Part shown: piece after piece, positions 8,015 through 16,758 of the stretch
How the letters are laid out: every line of letters starts with the position of its first letter
How positions within the stretch are numbered: position 1 is the first letter of the stretch
From: Lactobacillus kitasatonis DSM 16761 = JCM 1039
GTDB taxonomy: Bacteria > Bacillota > Bacilli > Lactobacillales > Lactobacillaceae
Assembly (NCBI RefSeq): GCF_000615285.1
Contig: NZ_BALU01000005.1
Span: 1-64,000 of the forward strand
DNA length: 64,000 nucleotides
Direction of reading: 5' to 3'
Program-made: the position numbers and the translations under genes
Notes under the pieces: generated by a model
What the model was told of the DNA's origin: nothing
Database searches by the model: none
Seen by the model: only the letters and a program-made list of their open reading frames with translations

Positions 8015-9427
8015 ATGAACAAATTTATTGGCCGAGAAATTGAATTAAAAAATTTAAACCGAATGTATAATAGCTCTAATTTTGAAATGGCAGTTGTCTA
8101 TGGGCGCCGCCGTGTAGGAAAGACTTCATTAATTAAACAATTTATTGTTGATAAACCTGCAATTTATGTTCAGGGAGTTGAAGCAACAGTCGAAACAAAT
8201 TTACGTTTTCTTTCAAATGCAATTTTAAATTTTGAACAGCCAAATAGAATAAACAAAGGAAGAACTTTTCAAGATTTGGAAGAAGCATTTGAAGAAATTC
8301 AAGATATAGCTAATCGCCAACAAGAAAAACTAATTTTTGTAATGGATGAATATCCATATTTTGCGCAAGCTGCATCAGAAATTAGCTCAATATTGCAATA
8401 CGTAATTGACCATATTTATAAGGAAAATAACAATATTATGTTGATCTTGTGTGGCTCATCGATGTCCTTTATGGAGCACCAAGTTTTGGGCTATCAAAGT
8501 CCACTTTATGGTCGAAAGACAGGTCAATTTAAGATTCGTCCATTTGATATCTTTGATACTAAAAAAATGTTGCCCAAAGTTAATGATGAAGATTTGATGG
8601 CTTACTATGGGATAACGGATGGTATTCCTCAGTATTTGAGTTTTGTTGATCAAAATTTAAGTGTTCCTGAGAATATTCAAAGAATGTTTTTGATGCAAAA
8701 TGCACCACTTCAAGATGAACCGAATGTTTTATTACAAGAAGAGTTACGTAAACCAGCTACATATTTTTCTATTTTAAATGCGTTAGCTCATGGTAAAAAT
8801 AAGAATTCTCAAATAAGTCAAGCAATTGGTTTAACTGGCACAAATAGTATTAGTTCTTACCTTAATAACTTAATTGAACTTGAAATTATTGAACGCAAAC
8901 AACCAATTTTGGAACATAACTCTAGAAAATCTATTTATGCATTTAAGGATAATTTGTTTAAGTTTTGGTTTAAGTTTATTGCTGAAGCTCAAGATCAAAT
9001 AGCACTTGAGAAAACTGATGGAATTTTAGCAGCCATTATGGATGAATTACCAAGATTTTTAGGACCAGTATTTGAACAAGCTTCTAAAGACTGGCTATGG
9101 CAACAAGATAATCTACCATTTTATCCTAAGAAGATTTCTGGCTGGTGGGGGAATAATCCGGTTCGTCATCGCCAAGAAGAAATTGATGTTGTGGCAATTA
9201 ATTTCAATGAAACAGAAGCTATCGTTGGCGAATGTAAGTGGAGAAATGCCGATAAGCTTAATCATGAAATGATCGATACATTAATGATGCGGGCTACATT
9301 ATTACCTAAAATTAAGAGGACGTATTTATATTTCTTTACCAAAGAATATTCAGATAATTTTATTAAGTATGCTAGAGAACATAATGTTAAAGTAGTTAAA
9401 TACCAAGATTTTTTTAGAGAAGGATAA
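8015..9427 (+). CDS. AAA ATPase with C-terminal DUF234 (PD-(D/E)XK-like) domain
   Basis: The 470-residue product has an archaeal-type ATPase domain at the N-terminus: FIGRE, Walker A YGRRRVGKTS (about residue 29-38), Walker B FVMDEYPYF (about 110) and sensor LCGSS. A helix-turn-helix-like region follows (ISQAIGLTGTNSISSYLNNL). The C-terminus carries EEIDVVAINF and VGECKW, the layout of the PD-(D/E)XK nuclease fold described for DUF234. Related proteins are common and of unknown function, perhaps DNA-linked. The ORF is open from 7919, but the extension is low-complexity translation of the tandem repeat; GGAG and ATG 8015 are the better start. A 97-residue gene follows after 3 bp. Confidence 0.8.
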   Translation: MNKFIGREIELKNLNRMYNSSNFEMAVVYGRRRVGKTSLIKQFIVDKPAIYVQGVEATVETNLRFLSNAILNFEQPNRINKGRTFQDLEEAFEEIQDIANRQQEKLIFVMDEYPYFAQAASEISSILQYVIDHIYKENNNIMLILCGSSMSFMEHQVLGYQSPLYGRKTGQFKIRPFDIFDTKKMLPKVNDEDLMAYYGITDGIPQYLSFVDQNLSVPENIQRMFLMQNAPLQDEPNVLLQEELRKPATYFSILNALAHGKNKNSQISQAIGLTGTNSISSYLNNLIELEIIERKQPILEHNSRKSIYAFKDNLFKFWFKFIAEAQDQIALEKTDGILAAIMDELPRFLGPVFEQASKDWLWQQDNLPFYPKKISGWWGNNPVRHRQEEIDVVAINFNETEAIVGECKWRNADKLNHEMIDTLMMRATLLPKIKRTYLYFFTKEYSDNFIKYAREHNVKVVKYQDFFREG

Positions 9428-9430
9428 ATT

Positions 9431-9724
9431 ATGACTAACGAAAAAGACAAATTGAAGCAAAATTTAGAGAAGGTCGCTGAAGAACGCGGCGACCAGCAAG
9501 CAGTATCTTATCAAGATTTGTTCAGTCCAATGTTCATGCAAAAGAATACCAGCTTTGCTACGATTGATGTGTTTGTAAGAGAACTTGGCTTGAAGGACTT
9601 CCAAGAGATCGAAAAGATTGATGACAAAGTAATCGACGATTTTGTCAAAAAAGAGACGAAATTTAATAATTGGCAAGAAATGCAACAGCGTGCGGTAAGC
9701 GAATACATGACTAGCTTATTTTAA
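9431..9724 (+). CDS. Hypothetical protein (97 aa) cotranscribed with the ATPase
   Basis: I do not recognise a family. It is a soluble, charged, mostly helical protein, MTNEKDKLKQ... to EYMTSLF, without signal peptide or cysteine. It starts 3 bp after the ATPase stop, with AGAAGGA in the ATPase end acting as ribosome binding site, so the two are probably cotranscribed. Whether they act together is unknown. Confidence 0.6.
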   Translation: MTNEKDKLKQNLEKVAEERGDQQAVSYQDLFSPMFMQKNTSFATIDVFVRELGLKDFQEIEKIDDKVIDDFVKKETKFNNWQEMQQRAVSEYMTSLF

Positions 9725-9825
9725 TAAAAAGTAACCCCTAAAGTCGGTTATTAGCTGATAAGAATGGTATCATTAATATAATAGTAAATATATATTTTTG
9801 GCGTAAAAAGAAAAGGAAGAGAACG

Positions 9826-10122
9826 ATGGAAGATAAAGAAATTGTTCAAAAGATTGAACAGGGCGTCAAAGAATCAGAAAATTGGAGTGTATATCACCAC
9901 TTAAAGGATAAGTTAGGTTATCCAGCATTGATGTTGCGTCAAACTAACACAAGTGCAAATAGTTTCGGCGTAAACATCGATATCTTTAAAGGATATGCTT
10001 ACTTGTTCTTGGACAATGGTACACCTGCAGAACCTGGCAAGCCTTTCTCAGTGCAAGAGATGTCAGATTGGGTAGCTTTGAGAGAACTTCTTGACATCAT
10101 CAAGCCTTATATGAAAAAATAA
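9826..10122 (+). CDS. Hypothetical protein (98 aa)
   Basis: No family is recognised. A soluble 98-residue protein, with SFGVNIDIFKGYAYLFLDNGTP in the middle suggesting beta strands and a C-terminal helix ending DIIKPYMKK. AAGGAAGAG precedes the start, and a TATAAT at about 9776-9781 may be its -10 box. A terminator follows at 10135. Confidence 0.6.
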   Translation: MEDKEIVQKIEQGVKESENWSVYHHLKDKLGYPALMLRQTNTSANSFGVNIDIFKGYAYLFLDNGTPAEPGKPFSVQEMSDWVALRELLDIIKPYMKK

Positions 10123-10134
10123 TCCATGAAAAAT

Positions 10135-10166
10135 ACGAATTTGCAGAGATTGCAGATTCGTTTTTG
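10135..10166 (+). terminator. Terminator after the 98-aa gene
   Basis: ACGAATTTGCA and TGCAGATTCGT pair around GAGAT and are followed by five T. Confidence 0.75.
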
Positions 10167-10186
10167 TTTATGGAGAAGGAATCAAA

Positions 10187-10702
10187 ATGCAAAAATACAC
10201 GAGATTGGCAACTAAGGATGACTTGGTTGAGATTATGGCTATTATTGGGGATGCCAAGGCATTTTTGAAAAAATCAGGCAGTACGCAATGGCAAAATGGC
10301 TATCCAAATGAAGAATCAATTTTAAATGATATTAATAATAAAAACGGCTATGTGTTGATGGTAGGCGATAAGGTAGCTGGGTATGCGGCAGTAATCGCCG
10401 GGATTGAACCAACTTATCAAGAGATCGATGGTGCATGGCAAAATGATAATGATCTTTATGCGACAATTCACCGTATTTGCTTGAGCGCAGATTATCAAGG
10501 CCAGGGGTTAGGCAAGATCTTTATGTCAAACATCGTCAGCTTGCAATATGCGAATGGTGTTAGAAATTTCCGTGTCGATACTCACCGTTTGAATAAACCA
10601 ATGCAAAGATTAGCTATAGACTTTGGTTTTGAATATCGCGGCATTATCCAAGTACACGAAAACGACGATCCAGATCGCTTAGCCTTTGAACTAAATATGT
10701 AG
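10187..10702 (+). CDS. GNAT-family N-acetyltransferase
   Basis: A 171-residue GNAT domain. Motif A is RICLSADYQGQGLGKIFM (about 90-107), with the Q/R-x-x-G-x-G/A acetyl-CoA loop as QGQGLG; motif B follows as NFRVDTHRLNKPMQRLAIDFGFEYRG. The substrate cannot be told from the sequence. GGAGAAGG is placed before ATG 10187. It appears monocistronic between two terminators. Confidence 0.85.
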   Translation: MQKYTRLATKDDLVEIMAIIGDAKAFLKKSGSTQWQNGYPNEESILNDINNKNGYVLMVGDKVAGYAAVIAGIEPTYQEIDGAWQNDNDLYATIHRICLSADYQGQGLGKIFMSNIVSLQYANGVRNFRVDTHRLNKPMQRLAIDFGFEYRGIIQVHENDDPDRLAFELNM

Positions 10703-10708
10703 AAAACA

Positions 10709-10752
10709 AAAAGCCCATGATTGTTGCAAATAGTAACAATCATGAGGCTTTT
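10709..10752 (+). terminator. Terminator after the acetyltransferase
   Basis: AAAGCCCATGATTGTT and AACAATCATGAGGCTTT form a long near-perfect stem around an eight-base loop. Confidence 0.75.
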
Positions 10753-10762
10753 AAAATATGAC

Positions 10763-11035
10763 TTATTTTTCATTATAAATAGCTTTAACAGCATCGATAT
10801 CACATTGTTGGATGGTGCAAGCACGTTGATCAGTTACCGCAGAGTTCATAACTGATGGTTGACTGTCGTTGTGTTCCAAACCAATGGCGTGGCCCAATTT
10901 GTGTTCAGCTACAGACAACGCGATCTCTGGATTTACTTGATCCAAGAAGTAATTGCGTATTGAGCTTATGGTTGAACAAATCAGTGATCAAAACGTTTGA
11001 AACACCGAGCAGGTGAGAATTCCAAAGACCAGCTG
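10763..11035 (-). pseudogene. Matrixin-like zinc metalloprotease remnant
   Basis: The open part (10763-10945) encodes EHKLGHAIGLEH, which is the zinc motif HExxHxxGxxH of M10/matrixin peptidases with the catalytic glutamate changed to lysine, followed by the Met-turn-like SVMNSAV. Upstream, in another frame, minus-strand DNA to about 11035 still reads AGLWNSHLLGVSNVLIT, probably the rest of the domain. Frame break, missing N-terminus and loss of the catalytic residue all say the gene is dead. It abuts the ClC remnant. Confidence 0.7.
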
Positions 11036-11061
11036 GAATATAAGTTTACTGAAGATGGGCT

Positions 11062-11572
11062 TCAAGCTAAAAGTCCTAATACAATACCGATAATTGGCAA
11101 AGTCCAGTAGGCATTGATTGGGAAGTAGCCGCGAACTGGCAAGTATAAACATGGCTTGTTACCAAAGAACAGAATAGTCATGAAATCAGCTGAGAAGCTG
11201 GCGGCTAAAATTGAGACCACCTTTTTGGGTTTAAAGCTGAAGGAGATTTCTTCAACTAAGAACATTGCGCCGGCAATTGGTGCACTAAAGACAGCTGCAA
11301 GTTCTGCCGCAACACCACATTCTTGCAGTTCCTTAATTTGATCTTTGTCTGATTCAAAGACGCTTTCGGCTAACCCTTGTCCAGCATGGTATCTTGTTTT
11401 CACCTGAGAAAACAGCTTCAATTTGTGGTAGACCAGAACCGACTAATTGATTCAAATATGGTTTAGTGATGTGACCTAGTACAAGGCAGATAACGATCAT
11501 CAAGATAACAGAGGACACAAGCCACATTGGTTGTGCCGCCATCTTCGGGTAAATGAAGTTGAGGATCTGCAT
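11062..11572 (-). pseudogene. ClC-family chloride channel/antiporter remnant
   Basis: Two overlapping minus-strand frames carry ClC sequence. The upstream frame has LVGSGLPQIEAVFSGE (the GSGIP selectivity motif, about 11430-11475); after a deletion and frame change near 11400 the other frame has GQGLAESVF, ECGVAAELAAVFSAPIAGAM and FLVEEISFSFKPK. The GREGP motif region between them has been deleted, and the C-terminal half is absent. It is a non-functional fragment between the metalloprotease remnant and the P-type ATPase. Confidence 0.85.
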
Positions 11573-11609
11573 CGTATGGTCAAATGACCCAGCGGATATT
11601 GAATAAAAA

Positions 11610-14229
11610 TTATCTATTTTCTTGAACTACCTTAACAATTTGAATGATGATAGTAGGCATTAATGCTAACCCGATAATCCAAAGAAGTTGAGTGCTAGTC
11701 AATGGAGTTACGGCAAACAAGCTGTGAAGGCTGGCACGAATAAAATCAATGCTAACAATAATGTACCAACTGCGAAGGCAGCTAAGCTGTACCAGTTGTT
11801 CTTAAAGCCAATCTTGAAAATGCTGTGCTGTGAGCGGCAGTTGAAACCGTGAAGCAAACGAGCAAATGTCAAAGTTGAGAATGCCATTGTACATGCGACA
11901 GTAGCACTAGTTTGACGGCCAATCATAAAGGCAGCAATAACACCAACCGAGATGATGATACCTTGAAGAGTTACCTTAGTTACTAAGCTCTTATCAAGAA
12001 TACCAACCTTAGGATCACGTGGTTTTCTATCAAGAATATCTGGTGCACCTGGTTCCATTCCGATTGCCAAAGCTGGAAGGGAGTCGGTTACCAAGTTGAT
12101 AAACAGAAGTTGAACTGCGATAAATGGTACTGAGAAACCACCAATTGAGGCAAAAAGTACAGTGATGATCGCAGACAAGTTACCAGAAAGTAGGTACATG
12201 ATTGCGTTTTTGATATTTTCAAAAACGGTACGGCCATTGGCAACTGCTTGATAATAGTAGCGAAGTTGTCATCAGCTAAGATCATGCTAGCTGCGTCTTT
12301 TGATACTTCGGTACCGGTAATACCCATGGCTACACCGATGTCAGCCTTCTTTAATGCAGGAGCATCGTTGACACCGTCACCAGTCATTGAAACGATCTTA
12401 TCTTTCTTTTGCCATGCGTTAACAATGCGGATCTTATTTTCTGGCGATACACGAGCGTAAACAGAGATCTTTTCAATCTTTTGTTCAAGTTCTTCATCAC
12501 TCATCTTATCGAGCTCTAAACCGGTAACGGCGATGTCGCCGTCATTGAAAATACCGATCTTTTTGGCAATGGCAGCGGCAGTAACCTTGTGGTCACCAGT
12601 GATCATGACGGTACGGATGCCGGCTTTTTTAGCACGAGCAACTGCTTCAACACTTTCTTCACGAGGTGGGTCCATTTCGGAAACCAAACCAATGAAGGTA
12701 AAGCCGTGTTCTGTCTCAGGAGTAAGATCTTCGTCTTTTTCCTTGTAAGCAAAGGTTAAAACACGCAAACCATTTTCTGAGAAGTGTTCGTTTTGAGCTA
12801 AAATCTTCTTTCTATCTTCATCAGTTAATGGGCGAACTTCATCGCCGATACGGATGTTGTCACAGCGGTCAAGCAAGACGTCGATGGCACCTTTAACGAA
12901 GATAGTAGGTACGGTGTGGATCAAGTGCTTGGTACTCATCAACTTACGGTCAGAGTCGAATGGCACTTCTTGCTGACGAGTTAAAAGACCACGAAGATCG
13001 CTTTCAGACAAGCCAAGTTGATTGTTACCTAAATCAATGCCTGGCACCTTGCGGTACATTTCAAGCAAGGCTGACTCGGTGGGGTCACCGATGCTCTTGC
13101 CATCCTTTAAACTTGAGTCGTTGTTTAATACTGCGTCGTATAAAAGGTAGCGATGTAATTGATTGCCTAAGTCTAATTGTTCTGGCTTTAAAACTTCGCC
13201 ACCAATGTAGATGTCTTCAACGGTCATCTTGTTTTGGGTTAGAGTACCGGTTTTATCGGAACAAATAACGGAAACGGAACCTAAAGATTCAACAGCAGCC
13301 AAGTTCTTGATAATGGCATTTTCTTTGGCCATCTTTTGTGTACCCATAGCTTGCACGATGGTTACGATTGAACTCAAGGCTTCAGGAATTGCGGCTACAG
13401 CTAAGGCAACTGCAAAAAGAAGTGCATCCATAATCGGTTGACCGCGCCAGATTTGCAAGCCAAGTACGATAGCACAAATGATCAAAATTACCGTGGACAG
13501 TTTGGATGAGAACTTATCAAGTGAGACTTGAAGTGGGGTACGACGTTCCTTAGTTTCATTCATCAAGGAAGCGATCTTACCGATTTCAGTGTTCATCCCT
13601 GTACCAGTAACTAAGACATTAGCACGTCCATAGGTAACAAGAGAACTTGAGTAAACCATGTTGAGACGGTCACCCAATGGAATTTCATGATCAAAGTCAA
13701 CGTCAGCTTTGTCGATGTTGGTTGATTCACCGGTTAAAGAACTTTCGTTAACTTGAAGAGAATAGTTGTCCAAAATACGACCATCAGCGGTAACCATGTC
13801 ACCGGCTTCTAAGAGCATAATGTCGCCAGGAACAACGTCTTTGGAATCAATTTCGATTTTTTCACCATTGCGCAGAACTTTGGCACTAGGTGAAGATAGC
13901 GACTTGAGTGATTCAAGCGATTTCTCTGCTTTAACGTGTTGTACCGTCCCCAAAATAGCGTTTAGGATCAATACGGCGATGATTACTAGTGTACTTTCTA
14001 AATCACCGGTAAAAGCAGAAATGACTGCAGCGGTGATTAGGATGATAACCATCAAATCTTTGAACTGCTCTAAGAAAACCTGAAAGGCGGTTTTCTTTTT
14101 GCCTTCAACTAAGGCATTCTTACCGTATTTGGCTAAGTTTTCTTCAGCTTGCTTAGTCGATAAACCGGCGATACTGGTTTTAAATTCTTTTAAAACCTCG
14201 TCCTTGGTTTGTAAATAATACTGTTTCAT
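11610..14229 (-). pseudogene. Cation-transporting P-type ATPase (P2A-like), two frameshifts
   Basis: This is a P-type ATPase of the Ca/Mn pump type. The first 670 codons are intact and contain TGES, the PEAL ion-site motif (AAIPEALSS), the phosphorylation site CSDKTGTLTQNKM and the hinge TGDGVNDAPALKKADIG. Near 12245 one base is lost (expected AAGGCAGTT, found AAGCAGTT) and the next frame continues NAIMYLLSGNLSAIITVLF, VTDSLPALAIGM. Near 11723 a second single-base loss shifts to LFAVTPLTSTQLLWIIGLAL, ending QENR at 11610. Both look like homopolymer contractions. The riboswitch upstream points to manganese control and perhaps Mn export. It would otherwise be about 873 residues. Confidence 0.88.
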
Positions 14230-14254
14230 AAAATCCTCCAGAATTGGGCGTGTC

Positions 14255-14382
14255 TAGACAAAAAAAGAGACCATGCCCAAACTTAAAAAAGTTTATGCAT
14301 AGTCTCACCATTTAAATTTACAGCGGAAATTGCTTTCGTGATATGACGCCGTAAATACAATTATTTGTCGGTTACTCCCTAT
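14255..14382 (-). ncRNA. yybP-ykoY (Mn2+) riboswitch before the P-type ATPase
   Basis: The minus-strand leader starts AGGGAGTAACC (complement of 14370-14380), then ACGGCGTCATATCACG, and ends with GGTGAGACTATGC / GCATGGTCTC followed by seven T. These are the conserved helix P1 start, the metal-binding loop region and the TGAGAC/terminator module of the yybP-ykoY class, which senses Mn2+. In Lactococcus the same class controls the P-type ATPase yoaB. A GGAGG site and the ATPase start follow directly. Confidence 0.8.
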
Positions 14383-14464
14383 ATGTATATTAAAATTAAA
14401 TCATACGGGATTGTTTTTGGCAATAAAAAATTAAAAATAAAGTTCGCTTTACCTCCGATTGCAC

Positions 14465-14470
14465 TATAAT
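14465..14470 (+). promoter_or_regulatory. -10 box of the CPBP protease gene
   Basis: A perfect TATAAT 28 bp upstream of the start; the -35 region (TTCGCT, about 14443) is weak. Confidence 0.45.
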
Positions 14471-14497
14471 TAAAAATCATAAATTGGAGGGATAAAT

Positions 14498-15586
14498 ATG
14501 AATGCTGTGATTCTGCCACGCAAACGCTGGCAACAGATCTTTAACGCGCAAATGCTCATTACACTAATCGTAACAATTTTAGAGATGATTCCTAAGCGAG
14601 GGCACACTGCAGGTAATATTTTTCAGTTAGTATTCTTATGCTTAGTCATTGGTTTAAATTTTTACGTTCAATTTAAGTGTAAAAATCCTAGCAAGCTTAA
14701 TCATGAGATTACTCGCTGGATAAATCTCTGGCTGTTTAGCGGTTATTTCATTGATGTCTGGTTAGCAACGGGTAATTATTTATTACTTAATTACAAACAA
14801 CTGGAGATACTATGGGTCCTTTTGCTCTGGGCTGCCTATCTGGTTTTGTTATTACCACTAGCAGTTCTTTATGCCGGTGATCTAAAGAAATGGTATCTTC
14901 GAATACTAGCTGTTTATTTACTTGATCAGCAATATGGACCTGATCAATCATTATGGGTAAGCAAAAACTTGCGGATTATGCATTCCATTACCTGGCAAGG
15001 CGTAATTGCAGCGTTGGCTTTATTAATTTTAGCCTGCTTTTTAGGCTATGCCTGGGGCTATCGTTTCAATCCAAATTTAAAATTTGTCAAAAGTCGCAAT
15101 TTTCAAATGTCGGTTTTCATTATTATCATAGTTTTCGCAACAATCGACTTGTTTTACAATGCTTTTAGTGATTATGACAAACAGATTTATACAGCTTTCT
15201 TTAGCTACTCAATTGATATTCATTCAAAATATCTAACTATTCCAAATCTTACGTCCGCCATTGAGCCAGGGATTTTGGAAGAAACAGAACGCTATTTGAT
15301 GGTTCTGATCTTTATTGCCGCCTTTAATCGTTTCCCTAAATGGCGTGTACCAATCGCAGTTTATGCGTCTGGTATTCTTTTTGGCTTGTCCCATGCTGGT
15401 AACGTTGGCTGGAACGGTGAAACCTTGTCTGCAACAATTGCACAAGTTATTGGCGTAATGGGTAGCGGCTTCTTGTGGTCTGTTCTCTATCTTTACAGCG
15501 GTAAACTTTGGCTGCCAATGATTTTCCACTTCTTAATGGATTATCTAGCTGATCTTCAGTTGGGTTGGAATTCAGCTGGGTGGTAA
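14498..15586 (+). CDS. CPBP-family intramembrane metalloprotease, premature stop near the end
   Basis: A polytopic membrane protein of the CPBP (CAAX/bacteriocin-processing) family. Motifs are in the C-terminal third: EETERY (motif 1, EExxR, about 268), FGLSHAG (motif 2, about 300) and HFLMD (motif 3, about 346). The ORF stops at 15584-15586, but the same frame continues without break to 15724 and encodes another membrane helix (ILMVAVPLAFTIWIMFG) and a charged tail, so TAA has probably replaced a sense codon. All catalytic motifs lie before the stop, so activity may be kept. Start: GGAGG before ATG 14498. Such proteins often serve bacteriocin self-immunity; here no bacteriocin gene is seen. 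Confidence 0.78.
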   Translation: MNAVILPRKRWQQIFNAQMLITLIVTILEMIPKRGHTAGNIFQLVFLCLVIGLNFYVQFKCKNPSKLNHEITRWINLWLFSGYFIDVWLATGNYLLLNYKQLEILWVLLLWAAYLVLLLPLAVLYAGDLKKWYLRILAVYLLDQQYGPDQSLWVSKNLRIMHSITWQGVIAALALLILACFLGYAWGYRFNPNLKFVKSRNFQMSVFIIIIVFATIDLFYNAFSDYDKQIYTAFFSYSIDIHSKYLTIPNLTSAIEPGILEETERYLMVLIFIAAFNRFPKWRVPIAVYASGILFGLSHAGNVGWNGETLSATIAQVIGVMGSGFLWSVLYLYSGKLWLPMIFHFLMDYLADLQLGWNSAGW

Positions 15587-15713
15587 TTTAGTGGATGGGC
15601 TACCGACTATATTTCAGAAATATTAATGGTAGCAGTGCCTTTGGCTTTTACGATCTGGATAATGTTTGGCCAAAGACGTGCTGTTTTAGAGGAAAATGCC
15701 AATCGTTTGCTTA

Positions 15714-15843
15714 ACTTAAATTAAAAAAATACCGACATCTTATCATTAGGTAAGTGTCGATATTTTAGTATCTAATTATTTATTACTTTTCAAATTTCTT
15801 GCCCCATGCCCATGGATCCTCGTGCCAGGTCTTTAGTACATCG
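15714..15843. repeat. Left copy of the 130-bp direct repeat (pyrE 3' end plus terminator)
   Basis: Matches 16628-16758 at roughly nine of ten positions. On the minus strand it encodes DVLKTWHEDPWAWGKKFEK and stop, the last residues of PyrE, with almost only synonymous differences from the real gene. It brackets the Fic gene on the left. Confidence 0.88.
15728..15767. terminator. Terminator hairpin in the left repeat copy
   Basis: ACCGACATCTTATC pairs with GGTAAGTGTCGAT; T-rich on both strands. It follows the readthrough end of the CPBP frame at 15724. Confidence 0.6.
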
Positions 15844-15856
15844 TTGTTTCAAAATA

Positions 15857-15886
15857 TTGGCAATTTAACACAAAGTCGATTATGGT
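15857..15886 (+). promoter_or_regulatory. Promoter of the Fic gene
   Basis: TTGGCA (15857-15862) and TATGGT (15881-15886) separated by 18 bp, just inside the left repeat boundary. Confidence 0.5.
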
Positions 15887-15912
15887 ACTATGTTTTGTAA
15901 GGAGATGATTAA

Positions 15913-16638
15913 ATGGAGTTCAAAGATAAATATCATCTAACAACAGAGCAAAATAAAAGGTATGCTAAATCAAATTTAGCACGTTTAGTTTTCGCAAATA
16001 CTAGATTTGAAGGACTTTCTACTACATTACCTCAGACAGAGACAATAGTTTCTGGATTAGGAGTAGATGGAGTACCAGTTGATGATATAAATACAATCGT
16101 TCAATTAAAAAGAGGCTGGCAATATATTATTAACGAAACCAAGCCACTTTCTCTACGAATCGAAAAAAATATAAATCTAATTGTTGCTAGAGACGATGCA
16201 GTATTTCCTGGAGAATTAAGAACGGGTAGTGGTTTGGTAGCTACCTATAAAGGGGATTTTGTTCCACCAGAAAATATTAGTGAAGATGAAGAAAAAAAAT
16301 ATCTAAATGACTTAATTAACAGCGATCGCTCTGCAACAGATAAAGCATTAACTTTAATGTTTCATAACATGAGACAGCAAATATTTTGGGATGGAAATAA
16401 ACGATCAGCTATTTTGGCCGCAAATAAATTGATGATTGAAAATGGTGCCGGTCTGATTGCCGTGCCCGAAGATAAATATCCAACTTTTCTAAGAAAAATT
16501 TCCGATTACTATCTTTCTAATGACATGAAAGAAGTAAAAGAATGGACCTATAAAAATGGAATTCAGGGCATCGAGTTAAGAAATAAAAAGTCTAAAGATA
16601 CTAAGATTGATCCTAACTTACAGAAATATTTAAATTAA
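15913..16638 (+). CDS. Fic-domain protein with altered active-site motif
   Basis: A 241-residue Fic/DOC-type protein. Fic enzymes usually transfer AMP to target proteins. The core motif reads IFWDGNKRSAILAAN (about 156-170), corresponding to HPFxxGNGRxxR; the catalytic histidine position is occupied by glutamine or isoleucine (RQQIFWDGNKR), so AMPylation is doubtful. An N-terminal TRFEGLS stretch (about 30) resembles the inhibitory helix of class II Fic proteins. GGAGATG precedes the start. The gene lies between two copies of the pyrE 3' end, suggesting it came in with an integration or recombination event. Confidence 0.78.
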   Translation: MEFKDKYHLTTEQNKRYAKSNLARLVFANTRFEGLSTTLPQTETIVSGLGVDGVPVDDINTIVQLKRGWQYIINETKPLSLRIEKNINLIVARDDAVFPGELRTGSGLVATYKGDFVPPENISEDEEKKYLNDLINSDRSATDKALTLMFHNMRQQIFWDGNKRSAILAANKLMIENGAGLIAVPEDKYPTFLRKISDYYLSNDMKEVKEWTYKNGIQGIELRNKKSKDTKIDPNLQKYLN

Positions 16639-16758
16639 AAAAACACCGGCATCTTATCATTTAGATAAGTGTCGGTATTTTAGTATCTAATTATTTATTA
16701 CTTTTCAAACTTCTTGCCCCAAGCCCATGGGTCTTCGTGCCAAGTCTTCAATGCATCG
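16628..16758. repeat. Right copy of the 130-bp direct repeat (end of functional pyrE)
   Basis: The functional 3' end of pyrE and its terminator, duplicated at 15714-15843. The two copies flank the Fic gene in direct orientation. Confidence 0.88.
16645..16682. terminator. Terminator of pyrFE and the Fic gene
   Basis: ACCGGCATCTTATC pairs with GATAAGTGTCGGT around ATTTA; on the minus strand it ends in seven T, after the pyrE stop. Confidence 0.75.
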
